64,000 bases of DNA from Pseudoscleropodium purum (taxonomy: Eukaryota; Streptophyta; Bryopsida; Hypnales; Brachytheciaceae), in assembly GCA_963969395.1 (NCBI GenBank), contig OZ017801.1:2482501-2546500 (forward strand), read 5' to 3'. Positions 29,591-41,062 of this stretch are shown piece after piece. Positions within the stretch are counted from its first letter, which is position 1, and every line of letters starts with the position of its first letter. Both the position numbers and the translations under genes were made by a program. The notes under the pieces were generated by a model. That model made no database searches. It saw nothing but the letters and a program-made list of their open reading frames with translations, and had not been told where the DNA came from.

Positions 29591-31639
29591 AGATTGATAT
29601 GTATGTTATCATTTGTCGTACAATATACCTCCAAAAAGGAGCATTGGTTGCTTGTCTATGTGGAATAGTTGGTTGAAGGATCCCAACAAACTCTTCATTC
29701 AAGCGGGTCTTTGAATCAATTGAAAGTTTTACTTCTATATTACATAGTTTTTGTATGGCACCAAATTTTAGTAAACCTCGTATTGGTTGCCTTTGGAGTA
29801 AGGGAAGGTTTTGCATTGACAAATGGTACATTTATAAATTACATTGAATGTGGGGAAGTTTAAGTAGGACCTTACTTGAATGACAAACTACTACAAAATT
29901 TGTTTAAACTTCCCATTTAAAATGCTAAAATCTTGCATCTACAAGATAAAGATTTCAGGAAATTTCTTCTATACATTTTTCTAATGTAAGATACTATGAT
30001 AGAATACTTGTTTGTAAAGACAACAATTAAAGAAATTTATTTGAGGTGGTTGTCTTAGAAGACAAAGGCCCTATTTCATTGAATCTCAACGTAGGTACTT
30101 TAGTGTCAAATTTCTATCAAGATGTTTGGTTGCCTAGAAATTAGACCTTGCAAGTTCAACTTTTGTCAATGCATACTATGAATTTAAAATTACACTATTT
30201 TATTTTATTTTTGGGTGCAAATAAAAGAAATAATTCCTTGCAAAAGTAGGGAACTACTAATAGTACCAAGTACAAAAGAGTGTTATCTTTCCAAGGCTAG
30301 GCATACATGATTTGAATTGTTCAAAGGTAGTTCAAGTGAAGGTTCTAAAATTAGCAACCATTTTGTTGTTTGCATGATAGATTTGTTTGGTAAATCATTC
30401 AAATCAAACTATAAAATCTAATAATTGTGTTCAAATAGAGTTTTAGACCTCATTTAGACATACTAAAGTAATTTTTTTTTTTAAAATTTAACGAAAAAAA
30501 GCTATATAATCAAACAAAAATCTGTCTAAGATTTAGAGTCTTTAATCAAAAGTTATGGAGAAAATTTGACAAAGAAGATGTTTAGAAATGTCATAGAAAA
30601 TGTCTCTTCCAACCCCTCTTTGAAATTTGTTTATAAATTTTAATTAGAGTTTGAAATCTTAAATGAATTTTTGGAGATGAAAATTAGTTTGATTCTACAA
30701 TTTATTTTAGTTCAAAATTTTATGAAAAAAGTCATTTTACTATGCCTAAATGAGGTCAAAATTTTACTTTGAACACAATTCTTGCTTTTGACTTATCTAT
30801 GAGTGGTTAAGCTCTTATTAATCTTAAATACTTATTCCACATGGATTGCCTACCTTCTACTACCTCACTTGTAGAAAGAGCTTCTCTTCAAATTGTTTAC
30901 CACACCAACTTAAATTGCTTTAGAAGCTAGTTGCCAAATATTTAGAATTTTAATTGAATATGATGTTGAGTTTTTAATACTTAAGTTTCAAAGTGTTGAA
31001 TTTGTTTTGGGAATTTTAATTAGTTATTTGGCATCAATATGCCAATCCTATCCTATAGTTGTTGTATACAATGTCTATATTATGTGACCTTGATTATAAT
31101 TAATTATTATGAATTTTAGTCCAATCTCAATTCTTATGGGATATAATTTGTTTCAATGCAGAGAACTCTAGTAGTCTTTTTAACAAGGAATCTCCAAATG
31201 TAAATATTTACATGAAATGAATATTTTTTTGAGGATAATAATAGCATTAAAAATCTAATTTATATAAAATTTTAAAATACATATACCATGGGACAAGCTA
31301 CCTAGCTTTGGGGGGGCTTTATAACAAAAATTCAAGAAAAAATTATTATAAATTAAATACTACTTATAAATGAATTTTAATTTTAATTAGAAAAAACCTC
31401 TTGTATGCATGGTTGTCTTCTCTGATAGACAGACATCGTGATAGACAGACGTCTAACAATGTCTAGTAGATCTTTTGTGACGTCCAATAAAGTCAAATTT
31501 ATCTTTGACTTTTTAAAAATTACCCCCCATTTACCTCGGCCAATTGGATGCCATATATCCTCTACGTGGCATAATTTAGGGCACATGCACATCATCTCAA
31601 GAGGGTCGATTATAGGTTTAGTGATTGCATGTTGGGGCG
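29591..31639. other. AT-rich intergenic, no gene recognised
   Basis: Very AT-rich DNA with poly-A/T runs between the lectin relic and the first GTCGCC leader. Nothing coding or structured was identified. Confidence 0.5.
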
Positions 31640-32165
31640 ACTTTGTGTTAGGTGACCGTGTGTACAAGCGATTGTAGTAAGGACGAACATGTGTACAGGC
31701 GACAATATATGTTGTAGTAGTCACTTCTGGACGACAATAGGTTCAAGGACGGCGAATAGGGCGACTTTGGGCTTTGCATTGAGGATAGGGTGACCATGGG
31801 TGGGCGGAAGGCAATGGAGAAGGTACAATCTTCCTATGGACTTATAGTTGCTCCACGTTAATTAGTAGTTGTTCGAGAAATACCCACTGTCGCTACCGTC
31901 GACCCACGGTCACTTCTTTGGAACCCGAAACCACTATGCTTTGAGATCCACAGTTGCCTTGAAGTACCTGTAGTCACCCATATCTGAGATCCGCAGTCGC
32001 CTTGAAGTACTCGCAATTGCCCAACTCTGAGACCCATGGTTGCCTTGAAGTACCCGTAGTCGCCTGCCTCTAAGATTGAAAGTGCTCTGATTTATTCGCG
32101 GTCGCTTTTCACGCGATCGCCCTTCTACATGTGCCCTTCGACATCTAAGTCACTTGTGCTTGCCT
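31640..32165 (+). repeat. GTCGCC-type leader of unit A, including a 43 bp x 3 tandem repeat
   Basis: Dense in GTCGCC and its one-step CpG-decay forms GTTGCC and GTCACC. Three exact-period 43 bp copies start at 31943, 31986 and 32029. Each has GAGATCC, a first GTCGCC-type word, TTGAAGTAC, a second GTCGCC-type word, then CTCT. The six words read GTTGCC, GTCACC, GTCGCC, ATTGCC, GTTGCC and GTCGCC. The first part (31640-31830) carries the motif as its complement, GGCGAC. It lies 170 bp before the unit A ORF, as leaders do in units B, C and D, so it is probably the promoter or 5' end of an element. Confidence 0.75.
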
Positions 32166-32334
32166 CATCTATAAATCCACTTGTCCATGCGGTGTTTGTC
32201 ACCTTCATTCTCTATTGAGACTCTTTGGCTTGCATCCCTTATTGGTTGCATACATGAACCGCGTGTGAATATTTACTTCTTTCCGAATTTAGGGTGTATT
32301 CTCTAATCCTGACTTTAGAGCACAAGCCAATTTC

Positions 32335-34290
32335 ATGGCTACCGAAGGCAATAGCGAGGGGTCACTTCTTCTCCCACAAACTACACGTGTTCTAGGGGAA
32401 ATAAAAAAGGCTGCCAAAAATAAGACTCAGAAGCGAAGGGGCAACATTCACTGAAAGCGATGGCATGTGTTGCGGAGTGAAAACCACTTGGCTTTTAAGG
32501 GGTGGAATGGAGAGCCAGAGCCATAGACAATGCAAATCTACAAAGATTACATTGAATGGTGCCACATTGAAAAATCGTTTTCAAAATGGCGCCATTATCA
32601 CAACTGGCATAACAATAAAGCAAATCTAAAGTATTGTAAAAGCCCTACTTTCCTTCAAAGGTGTTTGGAATTGTAGTAGGCTCTTTATAAAACTCCTTTT
32701 GTAAACAAAAATGAAGTCCATCTCTTCATTACTAGAGGAGCATATGTAGAGGTGGCCTTAAACAAAGAGGTTGACTAGAGCACAATCAAAGAAAGTCCCT
32801 ATGTAGAACGTCCAGCCATTGGATTAGTACCAAAAGGGATTTTGACTTACCCGGAGGGTGGACTTGGACCTACTCCAATTTAATCCTCAAAACAAAGAAA
32901 CTCATAAAGTTGTCACTGAGGAATCTAAAGAAGATGGGGATTCTCGAGCTCTACGGATAGCACGAGCCAAAGAGCAAAATATCCCCCCAACTAGAGTTGA
33001 AGCTCACAATACTAAGGAAGGTTCAACGTCCCAAGGACAAAGAACAAGATGCCCTCCAAAGGTGTGATGTTCTACTACGCGAGCTAGGGCTACATCAACC
33101 AGGGTTGAAAGGACGGTCGGATGTCCGGGACGTCCGGACACGGACGCTGACATTCGCGGTCCCGGCGGACGCAGCGTCCGCCTGTCCCCCCGTCCGCAGT
33201 CACTCCCTTAATCCTTAAACAATTAAATATTAAATGAAGTGCAATGGTTCGCGATTTGTTATAAAAAAAATTAAAAAAAATGTTTCCTTAGAATTAAAGG
33301 GAAAAAAAACCATTTTCATGAGTTATATTAATTTTTTGGGAAATGTAACCCTACTAACTCAAAGTAGACAAGAACCGCCCTGTCCGCCCCGCTCGTCCGC
33401 CTTCCGACGGCGAGAGGGACGCTGCGTCCATTGGCGTCCGGATGTCCGGGTTACGGACGCTATTTTGGGGCGGACGTACTGATTTGTCAATCTTGACATC
33501 AACATCAATGACAATTGCTGATCCACGTTGCCCCCATGAGATGCCATTGATGTCTTTGACTTTACGCCAAATGATGACACACCGATGGAAGTACCTATGC
33601 GTAGCTCCAATCCTCAATCTCAAGCAAGTCAAGTTGACAATACAATGACTCTAGTGAAGGTTCTTGAACTCTTGAAGACCAAAGACATCAAAATTACTTC
33701 ATTGCAAAGCAATGTTATAAAACTGCAATTTGATGGAGAACAAAAAAATGCCCTTATTTCTCAATAATTGAAAGAATTGCAACGCCTTTGAAAAAAAGAA
33801 CAAGACACTTTGACTTTGTCAGACATAGATGAAGCTTTGTTGAACATGATCCACATCGTTTGGACAAGCTTGTAGAGGACCTTACAAGTGATGTTTTAGT
33901 CTTTTTCCTTCATCCTAAACGCATGAAGCAAACCTCAATTATTCCAAGTACGCTTCTTCCTACCATCACAGAAGACACTCCCATGGACACAAATGACCTC
34001 TAAGAAACACATGATTCTCTTTTATTTCTGCCAATTCCACATTCCATACCATTGTTCAAAAAATCCAACCTTGAAGAAAAAAACAAAACACTACAATCTT
34101 GATTGTCACAGTTGGCAACTACATATTATCATTGGAAGGTTTCTTGTATTCTCTTTATGGACAGATCACAACAAGTTGCCCAAGAACTGGAGAAAGTTTC
34201 AAAAAACTTTATTGCAAATGCGCCTAAGAAAGAGAACTGTAGACACAATTTTCAATTCTATCTTTGCAATTTTTGAAGTAGATGACTAAT
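32335..34290 (+). pseudogene. Unit A: decayed element ORF, unknown N-terminal domain plus coiled coil
   Basis: From the ATG at 32335 one frame runs to about 32882 with several stops. It encodes a domain of about 130 residues also present in unit B (39743, minus) and unit D (47056, plus): GWNGEPEP, then YKDYIEWCHIEKSF, then CKSPTFLQRCLEL, then VEVALNKEVD. Stops fall at Trp codons of the intact unit B copy: TAG at 32524, 32674 and 32776. Later frames (33585-33770 and 33800-34290) look coiled-coil-like (VKVLELLKTKDIKITSLQSN, and QQVAQELEKVSKNFI) but are frameshifted. A GC-rich insertion interrupts at about 33.1-33.5 kb. I do not recognise the domain. It is most likely a dead mobile-element gene. 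Confidence 0.7.
33104..33477. mobile_element. GTCCG-rich inverted islands around an AT core (probable insertion)
   Basis: Two CpG-rich islands (33104-33206 and 33369-33477) full of GTCCG/CGGAC flank a ~160 bp AT-rich core. The left has the odd palindrome CGGACGCAGCGTCCG, the right its complement form GGGACGCTGCGTCC. Both also contain GGATGTCCGGG followed by ACGGACGCT. The islands stand out from the CpG-poor surroundings and interrupt unit A. A non-autonomous DNA transposon or foldback element fits. No clear target duplication was found. Confidence 0.6.
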
Positions 34291-34309
34291 AGACTAGGTA
34301 ATTAGCTTT

Positions 34310-34600
34310 AAAAGCTGTTTTGGAAGTAAAAGTAAGTCAATTGGTCATAGCAGTGTGAGAAGGACCATTAGACAGCTGGATATGTAGTTAGGTTATACGA
34401 GAAGCAAAGCAATTAGACAAATAGACATTGGCAACCGTAGGTTAGTTACGGGCCAAGAAGTATAAAGCCTAATAGACTTGGCATTTCTCTCTCTCTCTCA
34501 GGCGTATGCAGTGATTGCCGCCTTGTTATTTTGTACCTTTGCACTCCTTCAATAAAACGTCTATTCGTCTAATTAATTTCTGTATGTCAAATGGTCGATT
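34310..34600 (+). promoter_or_regulatory. LTR-like promoter and polyadenylation block
   Basis: A TATA box (TATAAAG, 34461) is followed about 90 bp later by AATAAA (34551), with a CT-repeat between, the usual R-region layout of a plant LTR. No matching second LTR, primer-binding site or retrotransposon protein was found nearby, so this may be a solo or truncated LTR. It leads directly into the hairpin array. Confidence 0.4.
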
Positions 34601-36120
34601 AGCCAGTGATTGGCTTCGTCATTTTGTCGATTTGTTTGGAGCAGTTGCCAGTGATTGGCATTGTCTCCTTTCTTTTTATTTTATATCAATCTAGTAGTCT
34701 TGCTGTAAAAGCAGGGAGTTTTTGTGTGTATGAATTAATTGATTAAGCAACCAGTGAGCGGTTGTTATTCTTTGTGCACTGTCTAATTGTCGATAGCTGT
34801 GCATCAATGAGTCAAATTGTCTGGTTGTATGTTAAAGTTAAATCTTTATGAGCGAGTCAATTGGACTGGTTCTATGTGCACAAATTGAGCATTAGAGAAT
34901 GAGTCAAATTGTCTGTTATGCCAGTGAGTGGCGGTGAAGTTAGAGAGCAGAACAATTAGCCAGGGATTGGCCATTGTTTCATTGACGGGTAGTCAAGTGG
35001 TCAAGCTGTGAGAGCTATATGAAGGATGCATATAATTGAGTCAATTAGTCGTTGAGTGCTAATGAAGAATGCAACCAGGGATTGGTTGTAGTTATGTTTT
35101 AATTGTTGTCTACTTGTCTGTGAAGGAAAGTAGAATGAAATTACCAGTGATTGGTATTAATTAAATAGGAGATTTTTAAGTCCAATAGACGATGAGGTTG
35201 TGAGCCTGGATAAGGCTGGAGTTATTTGATTATAAACAAGGTCTAATGGTCAGTTGATAAAGATGGAGAAGACAAATAGTCTTTGAATTTTAATCATCAA
35301 AATGAAGCAGCCAGTGAGTGGTTGGGGAGGTCTGTCAAATTGACTTGTTAAAGGCGGATGGAGCCTGAGTTATCAGCCATGTATGGGCTGATTTGGTGAG
35401 GTCAACTAGACAGTGAATTTTGTGAGAGAGTAGCCAGTGATTGGCCATAGTTTTCCAAGTATTAAGTCCAATAGTCAAGCGGTTACAAATTGGAGCAATG
35501 GAAAGGAATTTGAATGAGTCATGGTGAATTGTTTAACGTTGGTATGTTGTGAAAAATGGACAAATTGACTTGCCCAAGCGAATGGAGTTGGAACATGAGG
35601 AAGTGAGAGATAAGTCTATTTGTCTGGAGCGAATTGCAAATAAGTTACATTACTTTTGCATACTGGGACCAATTGACCAATTGACAAATACAGACTTGTG
35701 ATTTTGTATCCTGCATAGTAGTAATTAGCATTAGCTAATTAGCTTACTGGACCATTTGACCAACTGCAAATCATTTAATTGAAGAATAATTAAAGAAGAT
35801 GGCATATCTATATATTATATGTGGCTATTTGATTAGGTCGATAGAATGCATTACAGGGCATGAGACTATTTGACCCACCCGGATTATTTGACACACCCAG
35901 ACTATTTGACATTAGCATACTAGTATAAGACTGCACAACATATCATGGAGTCTGCATACATGGGATATTGGACTGAACACTAGTATTGTTAATGTACCCC
36001 TTTGCACATTCACATTTATATTTAATTTAATTAATCTTTAATTTTTAGAATACTAAGTTGAGTGAAATCCTACGATAAAAGTGACCTTAGAAACAATACA
36101 ATAGACTATTTGACCTTTCC
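34330..36120. repeat. Array of covarying CCAGTGATTGG hairpins and GWC-N5-GWC 11-mers
   Basis: Nine copies of CCAGTGATTGG-type cores lie at 34601, 34646, 34748, 34920, 34959, 35072, 35142, 35307 and 35433. Bases outside the core differ between copies but usually stay complementary: AGC/GCT, TGC/GCA, CAA/TTG, TA/TA. Between and beyond them are more than 20 copies of an 11-mer of the form G(T/A)C, five A/T-rich bases, G(T/A)C, such as GTCAAATTGTC (34811, 34903), GTCAATTGGAC (34856) and GTCAAATTGAC (near 35335). No ORF. The segment separates the unit A ORF from the RING relic and looks like an insertion; AATAGACTA occurs at both edges (34287, about 36107). Confidence 0.65.
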
Positions 36121-36306
36121 CAAACGAAAGAACTACCACTAGTGAATTCCTTGGGTTTTTGATCCAAGTCCACTTTTACACTACAAGAACAGACTTACGT
36201 CGTGGGCATTGTTGGAAGATATGTTTTTTGATAACATGCCCATGCAAAATGTGCCAAAAAAAGATCTAATAGATTAGACATTGAATGGTCGAACCATAAA
36301 AATCAT

Positions 36307-36909
36307 ATGTCCAGTCACTTTGAAGTGAAGGATAGGAAGCTGTTGTGGCCCAAGCCTACACCTTTTGTCTTAGACCATACTAAATGCCCTATTTGTCTTG
36401 AGCAATTTGGCCCCAAAGGAGGTTGGGCACTTAGAATGTGTGCACACATGTACCATCGTCAATGTCTCATTACACAATGTGTGATTAGATGACGTTGCAT
36501 GATTTGTTCAGCACCATTCTATGATCGCTTGTAGACCTTGTTCAACTTTATGACCTATATGCCACCTTCTGGGGAACACAACGTTGACATGACAATAGAA
36601 ACAAAATTTTGGGGCTCCAACTTGCTTTGGAGTTGGCGACAAGGCCAATATGATCAAGAGAAGGGAACTGCTAGCTCACAATTGAATTGGGAAACAAATT
36701 CAGCAAAAATTGCTAGAATAGCACCTAAGCTTATGGAGAAAGGCCACAGAATGAAGGGAGAAGAGCATTCTTTTTCCAATGCCTTGGTGGACATTTTGAC
36801 AAGAGTTCCAGAACCTTCAAATGGGGTCTTCATCCACAAGGTCACCGTTGGAATTTACAAGGAGAGAAGGTGGCCAATCAAGGTGAAAGTGCCTCTCCAG
36901 AAGACTTGA
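36307..36909 (+). pseudogene. RING-finger ORF relic
   Basis: One frame encodes CPICLEQF, then MCAHMYHRQCL, then (after a TGA) RCMICSAPF. This is the Cys/His order of a RING-type zinc finger, as in E3 ubiquitin ligases. The stop at 36490 lies inside the finger, and a second (36532) precedes the rest of the frame, which runs to 36909 (EEHSFSNALVDILTRVPEP, then VTVGIYKERRWPIKVKVPL). Frames after 36870 look like a shifted continuation to about 37060. It may be the downstream part of unit A, separated by the hairpin-array insertion, or an independent relic. It should not make a functional ligase. Confidence 0.65.
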
Positions 36910-37180
36910 ACTCTATGCAATATCTAGACTCTACGTATGGGCCTTATTACCAAAATCAAGCACTTGGCTATCTGTTGGAAGAAGTGAAGAACACTCTCCA
37001 CAAATATCAAGAACCCTCCAAGCTCTCAAGGATTATAATGTCTTGGAATCCATTTTGAATGCAAATGGACCAGCTTCAAGAACTCGAGCCAAGTGGAGGC
37101 TCAAAGGTAGGGAGTCATCCAACTATGAAGTGGTGAAGGAAGTGGTTTTTGAAATGAATCAAATGACCTAGATGTTGTTG

Positions 37181-38289
37181 TCTAAACAATTTAATAGTAC
37201 TTCTAAAGTTCTCGTAATAGTATACAACGATATGTAATGTACTAATGTACATGTAGGACTGTAGGAATATAGGATCATACTACATCTACACTCATTCTAT
37301 TGAGCTATTTTGTTTTCGGGTTTGGTTTAGGCGGTCCTTCTTCCATAATTCTACAAACCACGGCTAGTCAGCTACCTATTGTGTTTATGTAAAGCAATTC
37401 ATTATTGCTTTTGTTTTCAATAAATACTATCTTCACCTAAACGTTAGTAAATGTGGATGTTGAAATTTGAATTTATTATTTTAATTTGAGCCCTTTAGGC
37501 TTTGGACTCTATTAGAGTACTACCTATGTTAAAGATATTATAAAAGTTACTAACTCCCATTTTCTTTCTTACTTTCTTCAACATTCAGTATAGAAGTAGA
37601 AATGGCACTTTCTCTGTACAGCTAGTACTAAGCAACTTATTACGATATCTTATTGGAAGTTTTGGGAGTGCCATTTTCAAATTGTATAAAAATATTCCAA
37701 ATAATTTAGTATTCAGAATCATTTTCTACTAGACTACTATTGTGTATTTATATTTTTGGCCCAATATGTTGCACAATTCTAAATGATGAAAAAACTTTTT
37801 GATATTTCTCTAAATGGTCTAAGAAAAAAAAATCTAAAGTAGCCACCATTTTATTTAGGAAAATGCACATGTAAAAAACAACTCCAAGTTTCTTAGTAGG
37901 GCCTAAATTTTCACCTAAGTGAATTTCTAATCTTCAATGCATATATCTTTCAATGTAATCCACTAGTGCTAATTGTAGTAATTTTTGTAATATATTTTAA
38001 GGTCAACATACTATAACATCCTATAGCTAAATAAGTAAAATAAAGTTTCTTCCCAAAAAATTGGTACTTGTACTATAAATGGCAATTTATATTCATCATA
38101 AGTGCAAAGTTGCAAACATAATGATTGACCTTGTAGGGATAACCTCCAATTCTCCAGAAGACCATTATGGAGCATCATGCAAACTGCATAGTGTTTTTGC
38201 GCATAGCACAAGAATAAATAAAAAAACTATAGTGGGACAAAATAAACATTGTAAATTTATATTTCATCAAAGTTTGTAGCATCCAAAAT
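37181..38289. other. AT-rich spacer, no feature recognised
   Basis: About 1.1 kb between the RING relic and the far end of unit B. No convincing frame or repeat. Confidence 0.5.
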
Positions 38290-39743
38290 GGGGGGGGAAA
38301 ATGTTAAATTCCCAACAAAATTGTATATGCTCTATCTAGCTTCTTCGGACCACAGTCATTCTCTTTTGGCTTCGGCCCCAATCTCTCCTTTTCGGCTGGA
38401 CTTGCAACTACATCCAAAAGCAACCACTTCCTCCATATTGTATAATAATGATTTTGGTCCAATATTGTTTTCCATTCTTCATGTAGCAGTCCTATTTATT
38501 TCTCATGTAGCTTCAGTAACTTCCGAAGCGTTTCTTATTCTTCAAGAGTGCTACCATATTCACGAGCCATAGCTAAAACATCCAATGCTAGGGCTAATGG
38601 TATTGCAACATTGTAATATTCTCTTTCCAGCTTACATATTTGGAAATTCAAGGCTTGCCTTTCAATCTCCAACTAGAAATGATTGCGATGTAGAAGTTGA
38701 AGTTTCTTTTGATAAACCACACACTCATCCAATGCAAGCACACACCCTTCTTGAACCTTCTTCAAATAATGATTGTGACTTTTACCTTCATTCTTTAAGA
38801 TTTGGGTGTTTTCATCGATGGCCTTTATTATGGCAAGTAACTCCACTTTCAACCTAGTCACAACATCTATAGATTGTTCATCCTCTTTTAACTTTTGGAG
38901 TTCTTGACTTGTCTTCTAAAAAGCCAATTGGGCACTTCTGATCCTCAAAGTCAACATCTCTTCATCTTCCTTTGAATTGTTTGAGCTACTATTGTTGTTG
39001 CCCACTCCAAAAGCTTGGACCACTTCCATAAGCTCCACATCTCCTATGGACTCTTCCAGTTTTTGTTTCCCCTTCCTATCAATTCCCAACTCTAATTCCT
39101 TCTGTTGGTCTTCCATGACCACATCTTTGTCATCGTTGTGGAAGGAATATCCATCATATTTATGGGTGTGCTCATCAGAGCTAGAATTAGCCGACTACAC
39201 TACTTCATCATCAAGAACAAAGCCCTTCCCATGCTTTGTCAAAGTCAACAACTTTTTGACATCAACTACTTCATCTTCACTCAAAATTATGGGTTCATCT
39301 GGGTGGTCACTGATAGGTAGTTCCTTGAGGGTTGTCCAATCCACCTTCTTCTTCATTACAATTTCAACATACACCATTTGGACAAGAAAGAAATTGAAAT
39401 TGTCGTTCCTATAAGGGCCCTCCTCTAAATAGATCTTCCTCCATACCTCTAAGCATCTTTGTTGAAAATCTTGTGGCTTGCAATTAGCAAGATTTACCTT
39501 GTTATTGTTCACATGTAGCCTATGATGGCATAGTGGAAACAATTCTTTGATATGGCACCAATCCACATATTTCTTGACCGTTTCATAATTCCAAGGCTCT
39601 AGTTCAGTTCTCCAACCCAAGAAAGTCTTGATCTATGGATGCATCAACATAGCCACATGCTTCTTGCGGAGTTTTCCAGCCCTTTTCCTAGACTTGTCTT
39701 GAAGAGCCTTCTTTTCATTCTAAATGAAGTTTTTGGGTTCATG
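38290..39743 (-). pseudogene. Unit B: element ORF with the unknown domain plus coiled coil
   Basis: The best-preserved copy of the unknown domain. From an ATG near 39743 the minus strand encodes a basic start (MKRRLFKTSLGKG-like). After a frame change and one TAG (39633-39635, where Trp is likely), an uninterrupted 141-codon frame (39620-39195) reads GWRTELEPWNYETVKKYVDW, then CKPQDFQQRCLEVWRKIY, then VYVEIVMKKKVDWTTLKE. Downstream frames to about 38330 are acidic and coiled-coil-like (QQKELELGIDRKGKQKLEES, and TRLKVELLAIIKAIDENTQI) with scattered stops. It serves as the reference for units A and D. Function unknown. Confidence 0.7.
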
Positions 39744-40079
39744 GTGTGGCGGATCAAGCGGGAGGGTGCATCTTCTATAGCAAATAAGCAACCACTCCAT
39801 ATGTAGAATACTAGTGTAGATGGTCAACACACTAACACAAACCTAAAATAGTATTCTAAAAGTGTTTAACTTAAAAGCTGCTCTACTTCATATTTACAAT
39901 AATAAAATCTTTTACATGAACAAAAAAACACCCTAATAAACCAAGTGAAGGGTGCCAAGTGAAGAGTGTGTGGGAAACAATGAAAGAACATGAGTTGCGA
40001 AGGTACAAAATATACCCCTCACAAATCAAATTCTTTGATCACGAGCACGTAATCAGCCACTTGAAGGTAGATGAAAGAC

Positions 40080-40440
40080 GTTGTGCCAACCAAGGAAAAG
40101 AGGCGACTACGGGTGGGGCGACTACTTTAGTACCCAAAGTTGCTAGGCAACCTCGCTAGGGGGCACGTGCGGGTAATGGGGTGTATGCGTATCTCAAGCA
40201 AAGGTGTCTACATATTCTCCTTGAATTGGGTGAATTGACCGCGCCTAGGACAATTGCAGGAAGGGTGACCACAAGTTCGCTCCAAATTGAGTCGGGAGAC
40301 CGTACCTAAGGCAACTACAATTGGACAATTGCAAGAAGTAGGCGACCACGCGTGTAGGGTGTCCTTTAAGTGTAACCGTGCATAGGGCGATTGCGGGAAC
40401 TACGCGACCACACGTAGGCGATTGAGTGATTTTGTTTAAC
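40080..40440 (-). repeat. GTCGCC-type leader of unit B
   Basis: On the + strand it reads GGCGAC, hence GTCGCC in the sense of unit B. Three diverged tandem units (about 40248, 40324 and 40386) share GGACAATTGCAGGAA followed by GGCGACCAC or GGTGACCAC. It lies about 340 bp upstream of the unit B start, the same arrangement as in units A, C and D. Confidence 0.7.
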
Positions 40441-40794
40441 CCTTGAATGCCCAAGGCTTATTTTGGGCTTCTTCGATTTGGTATTAATTGAACAAAATGC
40501 AAACATATCAATAAGTTTAAGCAATTTGTGAGAATTGTAACACTACAAATTCAAACTAGACATGCTAGAAATCTCATAGGAAAATAAAATATCACTTATG
40601 GAGTGAAAGATTATAATGTTTGAACATGAGGGTGATAAAATTGCAAAAGTGATGTAAAGTCTTTCAATCCTCCTTCTCGAAGTCTAATCCAAAAAATTTG
40701 TGACCAAAAAAATTTGTTTTGCTTAAGATGTATAACCCCAATTTATTTATGGCTTCTTAAAATTCATTCTACAATTCTATTAAATGAATTTTGA

Positions 40795-41062
40795 ATGTGA
40801 TTTTTATTCCAAGATCTATTGTATTCAAGGCTCATTTCCAAGAGCTCTCATTCTTTGAACATTACAGGAAGTCAAGATTGCAATGGGCACCCTTTAGAAA
40901 TTCTTGAATAGAAAAATCATTATCATTTATTTTCAAGAACAAATTTTTGATACTAAAACTAGACTTGAAGAACTTTCTAAAAACATGAACTACTAAAATT
41001 AGCAAGTAGTTTTGGTTTTATTTTTCTTTGCAATTATGCAAACACCAAATTTAGGTGTCGTG
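40795..41062 (-). repeat. Dispersed ~270 bp repeat, copy 2
   Basis: Inverted copy of the repeat at 15795-16065 and 49500-49770: AAGTCAAGATTGCAATGGGC, ATCATTTATTTTCAAGAAC and ACTAAAACTAGACTTGAAG are its complementary words. Non-coding. Confidence 0.75.

Noticed and set aside
34461..34556. Complete LTR retrotransposon starting at the TATA/AATAAA block
   Set aside because: No second LTR, primer-binding site, polypurine tract or gag/pol similarity was found in the following kilobases. Kept only as LTR-like.
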